From contig NZ_JBMMGT010000015.1 of NCBI RefSeq assembly GCF_049366555.1, forward strand, positions 1 through 55,006: a DNA stretch of 55,006 nt, read 5' to 3'. The notes under the pieces were generated by a model that was given only the letters and a program-made list of their open reading frames with translations, ran no database searches and was not told where the DNA came from. The position numbers and the translations under genes were made by a program. Source of the DNA: Avibacterium volantium_A (GTDB lineage: Bacteria; Pseudomonadota; Gammaproteobacteria; Enterobacterales; Pasteurellaceae). Below are positions 29,057-37,657 of the stretch, one piece after another. Every line of letters starts with the position of its first letter. Positions within the stretch are counted from its first letter, which is position 1.

Positions 29057-29641
29057 CTAGTTTTTATTCATTCTTAATTGAATTAGATTTTCTCTAACTT
29101 GATTAATATTATCTGGGGTAAAAAATCCTTCGATGTTTTTCCAAATTGAGTGGAAGCCATACGGCCCTTCGATCATTTCTCGTTTTGCTTCGTTAGGCTC
29201 CCAATTTTGATATATGATTCGATACATAGCAGAAATTAGACCTGTACGATCTGCGCCATGATAACAATGCACTAATACCGCACCTTGATTTTGTGCTTGT
29301 TCAATTTCCCATAGTACATTAGCGACTTCTTTAGGCGTTATTGCCCAAGAAAGTAATGGTGTATTGATAAGTTTTAAATTGGTATGCTGAAAAGCGTTCC
29401 TGTCTTCATTACGATCAAAAAAACGTAAATTGACAATGGTTTTTATATTGTGTTTTTGAATTAAATCATAGTTTTCTGAGGTGAGTTGCTCACTACGAAA
29501 TAATTTATTATCTATGTTATAAAGGTTTGTTTCTTGGTTCTGCAATACGGCCCAATGCTGTGTATTCTGCGGTGTTTCCGTGGGCGTTGTTGTACAGGAA
29601 GAAATAAGTAACATTGGAATAATTATATAAATTTTTTTCAT
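29057..29641 (-). CDS. Dual-specificity phosphatase-like lipoprotein
   Basis: A 194-residue lipoprotein (lipobox ISSC, Cys16) with a cysteine phosphatase domain. The signature HCYHGADRTG (residues 125-134) has the nucleophile Cys126 and Arg132 in the C-x5-R arrangement. The part around residues 45-75 (LFRSEQL, IKTIVNLR) also fits the DSP/tyrosine phosphatase family. The substrate is unknown: export to the envelope makes protein phosphotyrosine unlikely and phosphoinositide- or other phospho-substrates possible. It closes the minus-strand effector array. A decayed partial copy is at 32453-32612. Confidence 0.75.
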   Translation of the reverse strand: MKKIYIIIPMLLISSCTTTPTETPQNTQHWAVLQNQETNLYNIDNKLFRSEQLTSENYDLIQKHNIKTIVNLRFFDRNEDRNAFQHTNLKLINTPLLSWAITPKEVANVLWEIEQAQNQGAVLVHCYHGADRTGLISAMYRIIYQNWEPNEAKREMIEGPYGFHSIWKNIEGFFTPDNINQVRENLIQLRMNKN

Positions 29642-29760
29642 AGATATACTTTAGCGCCTAATTTAGTTAGTTTGTTTTTTACCTTAGTTAAAGGTAGCTT
29701 ATATAGAAGTTTTAACTTCTACAATATTGTTTAATACTCAACAAATCATATTGATAATTC

Positions 29761-30573
29761 TTATTTCCCCCAATTCGGCAGCGTTGTTGATTTATATGGT
29801 ACAACTTTGTAACGTGATTTGTCTGGAGCTGGATCATCTACCCGTATTATGGCTAGATTTCCCCACTTATTAGGATAAGGTGCGTGTTCATCGTAATTCT
29901 CACGATTTACACAAAAATAAAAGTGGTATTCCTCCTTTCCAATAACACGTTCAAAACGATAAATCGCGTAGCATTTATCTTTACCAATATATTCTTCAGT
30001 ATTTCCTGCATATTTAACTTGATCTCTTGACGATAAATCGAGAAAGAAGAATTTTTCTTTAAACGTTAAATTAAATTCTTTAAAATCACGGTCTAAAAAT
30101 TGGGTTGCTTGTCCATAGTCATCTACGCCAAGACGTATTAGAGCAAAATCCCAATATTTTTCATTGAAGCGTTTTCTAATTTGACTACTGTATATGCCTT
30201 CAACAAAAATTTCTTTATTACCTTCACGTCTTTTTTCAAAAGTATGATAGTTAAAGATTCCTCCATCTCGAATGGGTGAAAAGAATTTTTTAGGCAGAAT
30301 TTCCCCACCTTCAAAAGGTTTACCTAGCTTAGAAATCTCTTCTGCTATGCTAGATTTTTGACCGAGAACATTTAAGCTACTCCAAATTAATTTTTTAACA
30401 ATAGCAATATCTTGTGGTGTAAATTGGTAGGCATGTTTGGCGGTAAGCTCATTGATATCAATATATTGTTTTTCGATAGTCTCCTGATTAGTTGTTTCTG
30501 CAAAACAGGTAATATAAGCAAAACAGAAGCATAGACTGGTTAGTATTTTGTATAATCGGTTCTTCGTTGTCAT
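29761..30573 (-). CDS. Secreted protein, likely immunity to the adjacent orphan toxin
   Basis: A 270-residue protein with a signal peptide (hydrophobic about 10-22, cut near CFA-ET). Not recognised. It follows the orphan toxin fragment 30588-31073 by 14 bases, the usual toxin-immunity order in this cluster, and would work in the periplasm. The mature part is rich in aromatic and charged residues and has two Cys in its C-terminal half (CYAIYRFER, FYFCVNREN). Confidence 0.5.
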   Translation of the reverse strand: MTTKNRLYKILTSLCFCFAYITCFAETTNQETIEKQYIDINELTAKHAYQFTPQDIAIVKKLIWSSLNVLGQKSSIAEEISKLGKPFEGGEILPKKFFSPIRDGGIFNYHTFEKRREGNKEIFVEGIYSSQIRKRFNEKYWDFALIRLGVDDYGQATQFLDRDFKEFNLTFKEKFFFLDLSSRDQVKYAGNTEEYIGKDKCYAIYRFERVIGKEEYHFYFCVNRENYDEHAPYPNKWGNLAIIRVDDPAPDKSRYKVVPYKSTTLPNWGK

Positions 30574-30587
30574 TGGGTTGTCTCCGG

Positions 30588-31073
30588 TTATAAAAAAACA
30601 TCGCGTGGTTGTTTTTTATCTCGAATTGCCTTAATAAACTTATTCCAGAAAAGTTCTGTATCATCTTTGCTTCCTTTATCGATTACTTTTCGTCCAATAA
30701 GTTCATTCTGTGCTTCATATTCCTGCATTTGGTCATAAAACGCATAAGGATTAATTGCTTGGATATGCCCTGTCATCACAGCACTTCTTCCCCAAGGTAA
30801 ATCAGGCAAAATATTTCCAATAGCATCATACCTTACCACTTTTGCACAGGTATAATTGTTTGCAATATTATAATATTGCTCTCGTTGTTCTATTACGTTT
30901 CTGATTCGCACCACATTTTTATAAATGGCTTCATACTGCGCTTCGGTAATTTTTAATTGAAACAAGGTGACTTTTTCGGATATTCGGTAGTCAGCAGTCG
31001 CTATTCCATAAGCACGATTGAAGTCCTTTCCGAGCTCATAGCCGACCTGATCGGCAGGATATGGGTCTAACAT
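30588..31073 (-). CDS. Orphan, N-terminally truncated effector (papain-like candidate)
   Basis: 161 residues from ATG 31073. The frame stays open upstream for about 15 more codons (to just past the preceding gene's stop) with no start codon, so this looks like the C-terminal part of a larger effector cut at a junction. The stretch YYNIANNYTCAKVV (Cys76) resembles the catalytic-Cys region of permuted papain-like hydrolases. The matching His motif is not seen and may be lost. A secreted candidate immunity gene follows. The toxin call rests on position and a weak motif. Confidence 0.4.
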   Translation of the reverse strand: MLDPYPADQVGYELGKDFNRAYGIATADYRISEKVTLFQLKITEAQYEAIYKNVVRIRNVIEQREQYYNIANNYTCAKVVRYDAIGNILPDLPWGRSAVMTGHIQAINPYAFYDQMQEYEAQNELIGRKVIDKGSKDDTELFWNKFIKAIRDKKQPRDVFL

Positions 31074-31116
31074 CTGATTAATTTGATAATATTCAAAGGC
31101 TCTAATAAGAAATTTA

Positions 31117-31479
31117 TCATTTTAAAATCTTGTAAAATAAGATCATTAGCAAGCTCAGATAAATATATCCCATAACTATATAGCATAGGATAAAATGTAT
31201 TAAAAAAAATATAAAGCCAGAATTAAAATAATAAAAAGACATAATAAAGCAGGATAGAAATAGACAAATTATTGGGCAAACTATGAAAAATAAATATTTC
31301 TTAGTGTGGAAAAATGTTCTTATCAAAAACCATAAGGTAAAAGAAAGAATGTAATATAAATATATTCCTTGATAGTCTACAACCTTAGAATATCTAAATC
31401 TTCCTGTGCATATATATAACAAAAAGAAAGTAATTATAGCAAACCATTCAGCATTTTTTTTAATAAAGATATTTTTCAT
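31117..31479 (-). CDS. Polytopic membrane protein, likely immunity to effector 31493-32053
   Basis: A 120-residue protein with about four hydrophobic helices and a short N-terminus (IKKNAEWFAI). Directly follows the papain-like effector gene (13-base gap). A related but frameshifted copy is at 35933-36210, which supports a role as an exchangeable immunity gene. Function inferred from position and topology. Confidence 0.5.
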   Translation of the reverse strand: MKNIFIKKNAEWFAIITFFLLYICTGRFRYSKVVDYQGIYLYYILSFTLWFLIRTFFHTKKYLFFIVCPIICLFLSCFIMSFYYFNSGFIFFLIHFILCYIVMGYIYLSLLMILFYKILK

Positions 31480-31492
31480 TTATCTCTCCCCA

Positions 31493-32053
31493 CTATAGTT
31501 TTATAGTTATATCTGATAATTTTCTTAATTGGTTTCCTAGTTGATTGGGACGGCTAGTTATTTCTAAGTTCTTAAATTTACCAGTTCCACCTTTAAGTAC
31601 TTCACTTGAACATTCAGTGCATCCCATAGGACCACAACGTCTATCTGCTTCTATATTATTTTTGATTCTTTCTCCTTCTTCATCAGAAAGATAAAATATA
31701 TGTGCATAAACATCTTCACCATCTTCTTTTTGATAATTAATGTAGCCTTCAAATGAAAAATCATCTCCTGATAATGTATAGCCACTACCTGGGTAGATAA
31801 TTTCGCCACTTTCTCTTTTGAAAAAATAACTTCCACTTGGGTCATATAATAAAGATTCACTCTTGTTTTGAGTATTTTCAAGAATCATTCCTGTATGTGT
31901 ACCAATACCCCAAACATTATAGAGATGAAATGAATCTTCCCATGTATTCTCATTTGTTATTACATAGAGAATATATTTGGGTCTTGATATTTTAATTGTT
32001 TCCATATAGTCATTTATTTTGAAATTTGCTTTTGATGTTTTATTATCTACCAT
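31493..32053 (-). CDS. Candidate permuted papain-like effector behind orphan VgrG tip
   Basis: 186 residues from ATG 32053 (preferred over TTG 32059; GAGAG lies upstream). It overlaps the stop of the orphan vgrG tip by 7 bases. A His motif, GTHTGMIL (His53), is followed much later by a Cys motif, MGCTECSSEVL (Cys145/Cys148). This His-before-Cys order is that of permuted NlpC/P60 or LRAT-like hydrolases, which cut peptidoglycan peptides or lipids. The protein has no signal peptide, as expected for T6SS cargo. Enzyme class is inferred from motif spacing only. Confidence 0.55.
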   Translation of the reverse strand: MVDNKTSKANFKINDYMETIKISRPKYILYVITNENTWEDSFHLYNVWGIGTHTGMILENTQNKSESLLYDPSGSYFFKRESGEIIYPGSGYTLSGDDFSFEGYINYQKEDGEDVYAHIFYLSDEEGERIKNNIEADRRCGPMGCTECSSEVLKGGTGKFKNLEITSRPNQLGNQLRKLSDITIKL

Positions 32054-32452
32054 GTCCAACTTCTCTCATCTAATTTATTAATATGTAACCGAATTTCAGC
32101 TTCAGCAGATTGTTCACTAAAATAGACAGGTGTCAATCCATTTTCATCTGTTATACCTTTCTGTTCACCTTCTGGTAATTTAATTGAAAAAGGGGTATTT
32201 TGGTAAGGTCTTCCTTCATCATCTAATAGATGGAACTGAAGCCTATAGAGCGGTTTTAATTCCCCTGTATTATCCGGCACTTGCAACTCCTTCTCCTGCA
32301 TTCCAATATGCACGCCATCCAACCAAATGCCTTCTTCATTCATCAAAATCGTGTTTTTACCAAAGCGAAGGAGAATCTTTTCATTGTCCATCGTCAGGCT
32401 GGTTTGTTTGCCCACTTCAAGTTCAATGCGGTCGTGTGTCGCGTTGAAAATC
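32047..32452 (-). pseudogene. Orphan 3' end of vgrG (tip plus tail) 2
   Basis: About 130 codons nearly identical to the end of VgrG B (38320-40470): the GKQTSLTMDNEKILLRFGKN stretch, then GVHIGMQE, then the tail with KGITDENGLTPVYFSEQ. The homology stops abruptly near 32452 inside the region of the EIFNAA codons, where a phosphatase-gene relic begins. There is no proper start codon. It leads directly into the papain-like effector gene, as a real vgrG would. It is a donor cassette or relic, not a working spike. Confidence 0.85.
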
Positions 32453-32612
32453 TCTTATTGATAATGGTTTTTATATTGTGTTTTGAATTAAATCATAGTT
32501 TTCCGAGGTGAGTTGCTCACAATGAAATAATTTATTATCTATGTTATAAAAGTTTGTTTTTTTACCTTAGTTAAAGGTAGCTTATATAGAAGTTTTAACT
32601 TCTACAATATTT
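32453..32612 (-). pseudogene. Decayed partial copy of the phosphatase gene
   Basis: 32456-32556 matches codons and 32552-32612 matches the upstream region of the phosphatase gene (29434-29532 and 29670-29730). The two parts are joined at GTTTGTTT, which occurs at both places in the intact copy 145 bases apart. So this copy has lost that 145 bp, probably by slippage between the 8-base repeats, besides losing most of its 3' part. Confidence 0.75.
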
Positions 32613-33369
32613 ATTTAATTTTTGGATTTTTATTATCGCTATTACATATTTTTATTAATCTTTTTGTTTCTATTTTGATTATGAGTAATACATAACACAT
32701 ATCTGAATACAATATTGCACAATTTCCTATAATTGCAGTTTGGAGAACATAGTAAAGTCCATTTTCTGCGTGCCGACTCCGAGTAGATTGGAACATACTG
32801 ATTATAAAAATGGTTAAGATAATATAAAGGGCATACTTTAAAATTTTACTCTTTGCCAAGTTATCTAAACTTACGATCTCTTTAGAAGATTTTTTACCAG
32901 AAAAAATAGAAAGGCTATCTGTAATTAACTTTTCTTCATTGATTCTAATGACGTGAATTATTGCTACAAACAGAAGGAAAGAGAGTATAAGAATAAGATT
33001 TAAGTATAATTCAGGGTATAGAAAATAACTTAAAACATAAGCTGGAAAAAAGAGCAATACAATACTCATGCATCCCATACCAAAGATGGTAGAATGAAGA
33101 TACATTAATGCAATAATATTATTCTTTTTTGAAAGGAATTGTGTTATGAGATAGAATAAAAATAGATAGGTAAGCTCTCCTATCAAAAACAACACTATTA
33201 ACTTATTTTTCTTTTCTATTGGGATATTAAGGTCTGTAAAGAAGAGGATTGCATATTGTATGATTAAAAAAATAAAAAAGACTGTTAATATAAATTTATA
33301 AGATCCTACACCTGTTTTATATTTATTAAAAATAAATCTACTATTTTCGTTTAAATATTTTAGTTCCAT
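32611..33369 (-). CDS. Polytopic membrane protein, likely immunity to the pore-forming candidate
   Basis: A 252-residue protein with about six to seven hydrophobic helices. Its ATG (33369) lies inside the end of the effector gene (10-base overlap), so the two are translationally coupled. Multi-pass membrane proteins are the usual immunity partners of inner-membrane pore-forming toxins. I do not recognise the family. Confidence 0.5.
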   Translation of the reverse strand: MELKYLNENSRFIFNKYKTGVGSYKFILTVFFIFLIIQYAILFFTDLNIPIEKKNKLIVLFLIGELTYLFLFYLITQFLSKKNNIIALMYLHSTIFGMGCMSIVLLFFPAYVLSYFLYPELYLNLILILSFLLFVAIIHVIRINEEKLITDSLSIFSGKKSSKEIVSLDNLAKSKILKYALYIILTIFIISMFQSTRSRHAENGLYYVLQTAIIGNCAILYSDMCYVLLIIKIETKRLIKICNSDNKNPKIK

Positions 33370-34784
33370 GTTTCATCCTTTATGTAATCAATGGCTTGGT
33401 TAATAGCATAACCTATACTGACAATAACAATGCCACTAAGTAAGAAGATTAATATTACAGGGAAAGCGGGCATAAATCCGGAAATAGATAATATTAAAGA
33501 AGTCAATATAGAACTTATCGCCACAGTAGCTATTCCGCCCAAGAAAGATAATCCAATTCTTCCTAATAACTCTACAATATCTCGACTTCCTGCTTCATCC
33601 AACATCACTGTATCATAATCCAAAATGACATCAATCACGAATCCTGTTGCGGCTAATGGGCCGGAGAAATTTGCTTTAGCTAATGATTTGATGGATAGTA
33701 CTTCTTTTGCGGATAGCCAAATCCGTTTAATATTTTTACTAATATGAATTCCTCCGGTTACACCTTTTAATTTTTCATGCGCTAATCCAGCATATCTAAA
33801 TCCAAAAGCAGGAGTTTTTCCTTTAAATACAATGGCTAAATATCCGTTTATCCATTTTACTTCGACTTTATGACTCATTGCTTTTATCCAATGTTTATTT
33901 TCTAATGTGTAATCAATTGTATCTTTAACTAAAGCCATGTCATCGTTAGAGTAATATTGGAGAATCTCTATAAGCTCCTTATATTCTTTATCTTCAAGGA
34001 TATGTTCTAATTCCCTTACTTCAACTGTTTGTGCTGTTTTATAGCGTTCGACTGGTGTTCCAAAAGGATAGTATTGTAAGGGAATTTTTGAGAGATTAGA
34101 TTCTTTTTTGACTTTAAATAACGCAACCACACCAACTTCCTCAGGCTCATTTTTGATGCAAGCATAACCATTATCTTTCCATAATTCATCAAAAGCCTGA
34201 AGAATGCGTTCAGGTTGATAGAGGGGTTTAAATACTTCTTGATGATTAAATTGATCAAGCGTTTTTACCCATTTATAAGCACTTTGTTGATGCTCCTTAT
34301 GAATGCCATGTAGTTGATTAATATCTGGCACATCTGAAAATCCAATATACATAGGCTCTAGCCATAAATCTGGTTTTTCTATTTCTTCGGTCTGAATGCC
34401 TATTCTTGTGGTTTTGTATCGTCCCAGTTCTTTATCTTTTGAGCGAACAATAAATGTGCCATCAAAAAATCGGCTCACTTGGACACGGTAGGGAATGCCT
34501 TGATTTGAAATAGAGAAGTTACCATGTATTAATTTTTTGGTTTGTTTATCATAAACGGCATTGAGTCTAAAATTGTTGCTATCTTTTTCACTTGGGAGAA
34601 TTTCAACGGTTAAATCCGTAAATAGTTTCGTTTGGAAGTTGAACACAACTTCTTGTACAGTGCCTAATAAAATAGTGTAATCACAAGAACGAGCGAGCTT
34701 TTCAACAGGTTCTCCAGGTAAGAAAATATAGCGAACTTCTTTTCTTCTTATTGAAGTTTCATTGTGATGCGCTGCTGATGACAT
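33360..34784 (-). CDS. Candidate membrane-active effector behind orphan VgrG tip
   Basis: A 474-residue protein that starts one base after the stop of the orphan vgrG tip. The first 400 or so residues are soluble with no recognised catalytic motif. The C-terminus has two closely spaced hydrophobic helices (about 410-432 and 437-458) with a short turn (SGFMPAFP), a layout like the hairpin of pore-forming toxins. A multi-pass membrane protein follows with overlap. I infer a membrane-depolarising effector; an alternative is a membrane-tethered enzyme of unknown type. Confidence 0.5.
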   Translation of the reverse strand: MSSAAHHNETSIRRKEVRYIFLPGEPVEKLARSCDYTILLGTVQEVVFNFQTKLFTDLTVEILPSEKDSNNFRLNAVYDKQTKKLIHGNFSISNQGIPYRVQVSRFFDGTFIVRSKDKELGRYKTTRIGIQTEEIEKPDLWLEPMYIGFSDVPDINQLHGIHKEHQQSAYKWVKTLDQFNHQEVFKPLYQPERILQAFDELWKDNGYACIKNEPEEVGVVALFKVKKESNLSKIPLQYYPFGTPVERYKTAQTVEVRELEHILEDKEYKELIEILQYYSNDDMALVKDTIDYTLENKHWIKAMSHKVEVKWINGYLAIVFKGKTPAFGFRYAGLAHEKLKGVTGGIHISKNIKRIWLSAKEVLSIKSLAKANFSGPLAATGFVIDVILDYDTVMLDEAGSRDIVELLGRIGLSFLGGIATVAISSILTSLILSISGFMPAFPVILIFLLSGIVIVSIGYAINQAIDYIKDETWN

Positions 34785-35201
34785 CTACTTTTTCTCCCTT
34801 GTTGACTGAGTTGCAGTAAAAAAGTTGAGACTCGTGTCTTCTATCTCTATTTTTCCTTGGCTATCTGCAGTAAGTTGAAGCGACTGACCCGATTTAGAGG
34901 GTGTGAGAGTGATTTCTTCTCCTTGTGGGGATTTTCCATAGATATCAGCATATTGTAAAGTCATTTTTTTATCTTCATATTGCGATTGGTTTGAGGCTAA
35001 TTCGACTTCTGTCTCCTGCATTCCAATATGCACGCCATCCAACCAAATCCCTTCTTCATTCATCAAAATCGTGTTTTTACCAAAGCGAAGGAGAATCTTT
35101 TCATTGTCCATCGTCAGGCTAGTTTGTTTACCCACTTCAATCTCAATACGGTCGTGCGCCGCGTTGAAAATCTCTTTCGCTTGGACAACTTTAAGGTGGT
35201 T
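34785..35201 (-). pseudogene. Orphan 3' end of vgrG (tip plus tail) 1
   Basis: About 138 codons. From QAKEIFNAAHDRIE to GVHIGMQE it is nearly identical to both full VgrG proteins. After GMQE it has its own tail (ADIYGKSPQGEEI..., LTADSQGKIEIED). Homology begins near 35201, within the codons for LKxxQAKE, so about 580 N-terminal residues are missing. A TTG at 35207 is the only start available. It runs straight into the candidate pore-forming effector. Confidence 0.85.
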
Positions 35202-35274
35202 GTACAATTACTATCTAGCTTTATTATTGCTGAATGAGTTATATTGGTATATGAAACTTCCATATGAATCTTTT

Positions 35275-35596
35275 TTAATTATATTCCTTTATTAATTTAC
35301 ACCAAGTTCTATAATTAAATTTATCAAAGTTTTGACATTTATTATTTTTAGGCGTGAAAAAATATGACTTGTTTTCATTCCAGTTAAAATAATAATAGTT
35401 GGTGAAATCTTCGCCATACAACCAAAATCTATCAGAACCGCTATCAATAGATGTTGGATGAAATGTAAATATATTACTCTTTCTGGGGATAAAATTTTCA
35501 GAATCTATTAATAGAGAGTATAGATTTAAAGAAAAATTATAAAATAACAGAAATAAAATGAATAAATAGTATGAATGTTATAGCTTTATTTTTCAT
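35275..35596 (-). pseudogene. Frameshifted small secreted protein, orphan immunity candidate
   Basis: ATG 35596 opens a signal-like stretch (MKNKAITFILFIHFISVI) that stops after 19 codons. With one T fewer in the run at 35541-35544 the frame continues through YNFSLNLYSLL, PTSIDSGSDRFWLYGEDF and CQNFDKFNYRTWCKLIKEYN to a stop at 35275, giving about 106 residues. The composition is that of a real protein. No toxin partner is next to it. Confidence 0.5.
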
Positions 35597-35640
35597 AGAA
35601 ATAAAATTAGCCCTTATTTAACAATGCATTTTTTAGATTT

Positions 35641-35832
35641 CTAATGGCCTGATCTGCAAAAAGTAAAAAGAAAGTGAGTTGACAGAATATGATTGCAAGA
35701 ATAAAAAAATATCCCCTTGTAAAGGGTGTGATCCATAGTTTCATCAACGAATATGCTATATTTTATATTTAGGTTGATGTCGATTTTTATTAATACAAAA
35801 ATAGCAAGAATTATAAATAGTATGCGCCTCAT
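35641..35832 (-). pseudogene. Truncated copy of membrane immunity gene 37255-37644
   Basis: The first 55 or so residues match the protein at 37255-37644 closely (INLNIKYSIFVDETMDHTLY is shared). After LFTF the homology stops and ten unrelated codons lead to a stop. Only one or two of the four membrane helices remain. Confidence 0.75.
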
Positions 35833-35932
35833 ATTTATAAATTTACTTTAAAAATTTATAGGGTAATATCATCAATAGACTAAGATAAAAATAACCCATT
35901 AATAAATATAATAGAAGGGTTTTAATAAAAAA

Positions 35933-36210
35933 CTACTCTAAATCATATCCATAATAATAAAATGATGTTATAAAATGGGAGCAAAGTAAGCTTAATGCAG
36001 GTAAAAGTATAAAAAATAAACCCTTTCTTTTTTGTTTATTATTTTATTTCTTATGAAAAGAAAAATAAAAAATGAAAATATATAATGGATATAGAATTCT
36101 GTGTCATCTACAACTTTAGAGTATCTAAAATTTCCTGTACAGACATATAACAGAAATAAAGTAATTATAGCGAACCATTCAGCATTTTGTTTAAGAAAGA
36201 TATTGTTCAT
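35933..36210 (-). pseudogene. Frameshifted copy of membrane immunity gene 31117-31479
   Basis: From ATG 36210 the protein matches the one at 31117-31479 (KQNAEWFAIITLFLLY, NFRYSKVVDD). The frame breaks at an A/T run of six (36011-36016). Adding one base lets it continue as FFILLLPALSLLCSHFITSF to a stop at 35933, a close fit in hydrophobic layout. An upstream in-frame ATG at 36237 is within the previous gene and unlikely. Confidence 0.65.
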
Positions 36211-36217
36211 TTTTCTT

Positions 36218-36760
36218 TTATTCTTTTGGAAGCCCATCTAAAAACCTATGTACGTCTAATTTTCCTCTATTGATATAGTCTAGCATATTTTCTCTTATAG
36301 TTTTTTCATCCTCATATTCAGAAGAATCAGGATCTTCATCTATATAGTTAATCTTTTTAGAGATAAAGTTTAAGTATTGTTTTTTTATGTTAGATGATGA
36401 ATATAATTTTAAACAGAAATTAAGGTCATTGTGGAAATATTTATCCAGCATAACTCCTTTTTTTGTAAAGATAACATCTTTTTCAATAATAATATATTTT
36501 TCCAGTAATTTATTACTTTTAAATAATCTAGGGAGGGGATAAAGGTTATTATAAAGATGTATATATTCATTAGTAAATAATGAGTTCTTTCCCATTCCTA
36601 TTCTTACATCAAGACAATGTAATGCTCCTAAATATTGGAATTGCTCCAAAGCTAACTTATCATTAGAAAGTTTCTCTTTTACTTTTGTAAGCAAGTTGGA
36701 TGCATTGCTATTATTAATTATAAAAAATAAAAGTATTAATAAAAACTTTTTATTTGGCAT
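36218..36760 (-). CDS. Secreted orphan immunity candidate
   Basis: A 180-residue protein with a signal peptide (FLLILLFFI, cut near NA-SN). The mature part is helical with two Cys (HCLDVR, NFCLKLY), a pattern reminiscent of small periplasmic immunity proteins, but I cannot name a family. It lies among decayed immunity genes with no adjacent toxin. Confidence 0.45.
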   Translation of the reverse strand: MPNKKFLLILLFFIINNSNASNLLTKVKEKLSNDKLALEQFQYLGALHCLDVRIGMGKNSLFTNEYIHLYNNLYPLPRLFKSNKLLEKYIIIEKDVIFTKKGVMLDKYFHNDLNFCLKLYSSSNIKKQYLNFISKKINYIDEDPDSSEYEDEKTIRENMLDYINRGKLDVHRFLDGLPKE

Positions 36761-36827
36761 ATCATTTTAACTCTAAAAATAAAATGTATTCTTTAATGTT
36801 TTACTAATGGATATACGATATAAATCA

Positions 36828-37178
36828 TTATTTTTCTAATTTTTCAATAAAATCAGAAAGTTCTTTTGATTTATAAAAATTAATGCATTGCAAAAATATA
36901 TCATTAGCTATAACATCTTTTCTTTCCTCCATGTGTATTATATATTTTTTTATGAAATTCATTTGTTTTTTGAGTTACAAAATTCATTAAATCATATATT
37001 TCCTCTACAGAGTGATTTTCAGATAATTTAGAGGCGTCATTTAATTCAATGCCAAGCTCTTTGTAGTTTATAGTTAAACATAGTTTTAAAGCATAATCTC
37101 TAAAGTCTAAAAACACCTCTTTTTTTCTTTAGCAAAGCAGGGTACGCTTAAAAACAAAAATAATAGAATAAGTCTCAT
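36828..37178 (-). pseudogene. Tai4-like periplasmic immunity gene with two frameshifts
   Basis: ATG 37178 with a good AAGGAG site opens a clear signal peptide (LILLFLFLSVPCFA). The frame breaks at a run of seven (37120-37126); with one more base it runs through FRDYALKLCLTINYKELG. It breaks again at a run of seven (36945-36951); with one base fewer it runs on through ANDIFLQCINFYKSKELSDF to a stop at 36828. The repaired 116-residue protein resembles Tai4-type amidase immunity proteins in size, helical pattern and Cys placement. Only the middle part (36904-37116) is open as it stands. Confidence 0.55.
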
Positions 37179-37254
37179 TTTAACTCCTTTCTATAATATT
37201 ACTCCTTTAGGAATCTGAGAATAGACTTTATGCATATATGTTGTTTATATAGTT

Positions 37255-37644
37255 TCAATTTTTTATTTTAATATAAGTCTTCGATATAAATAACAAAACA
37301 GAGATAAAAAATAATAAAAAATATTCAAGGTATATCGAAATAACCTCTTTTCCTATGTTCGATTTAAATGAGTTAGTGGCATTTATAAAAGCCCATCCGC
37401 CAATTAATAGAGAGAGCGTGATTAAAGATAAGAAAATAAAATATTTTCTTCTTTTTGAAAAAAAACTAAAAAGAAAGTGAATTGACAGAATATGATTGCA
37501 AGAATAAAAAAAAGAAAATATCCTCTTGTAAAGGGTGTGATCCATAGTTTCATCAACGAATATACTATATTTTATATTTAGGTTGATATCGATTATTATT
37601 AATGCAAAAAAAATGGCAAGGATTGTAAATAGTATGTATTTCAT
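37255..37644 (-). CDS. Polytopic membrane protein, likely immunity to effector 37658-38320
   Basis: A 129-residue protein with four hydrophobic helices, 13 bases after the papain-like effector gene. A truncated copy sits at 35641-35832. The same order (effector, then small multi-pass protein) recurs at 31117-32053. Function inferred from position. Confidence 0.5.
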   Translation of the reverse strand: MKYILFTILAIFFALIIIDINLNIKYSIFVDETMDHTLYKRIFSFFYSCNHILSIHFLFSFFSKRRKYFIFLSLITLSLLIGGWAFINATNSFKSNIGKEVISIYLEYFLLFFISVLLFISKTYIKIKN

Positions 37645-37657
37645 ATTTCATCTCTTT

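Noticed and set aside
36904..37116. Stand-alone 70-residue protein
   Set aside because: It is the open middle of a longer Tai4-like gene whose signal peptide and C-terminus lie in other frames on either side.
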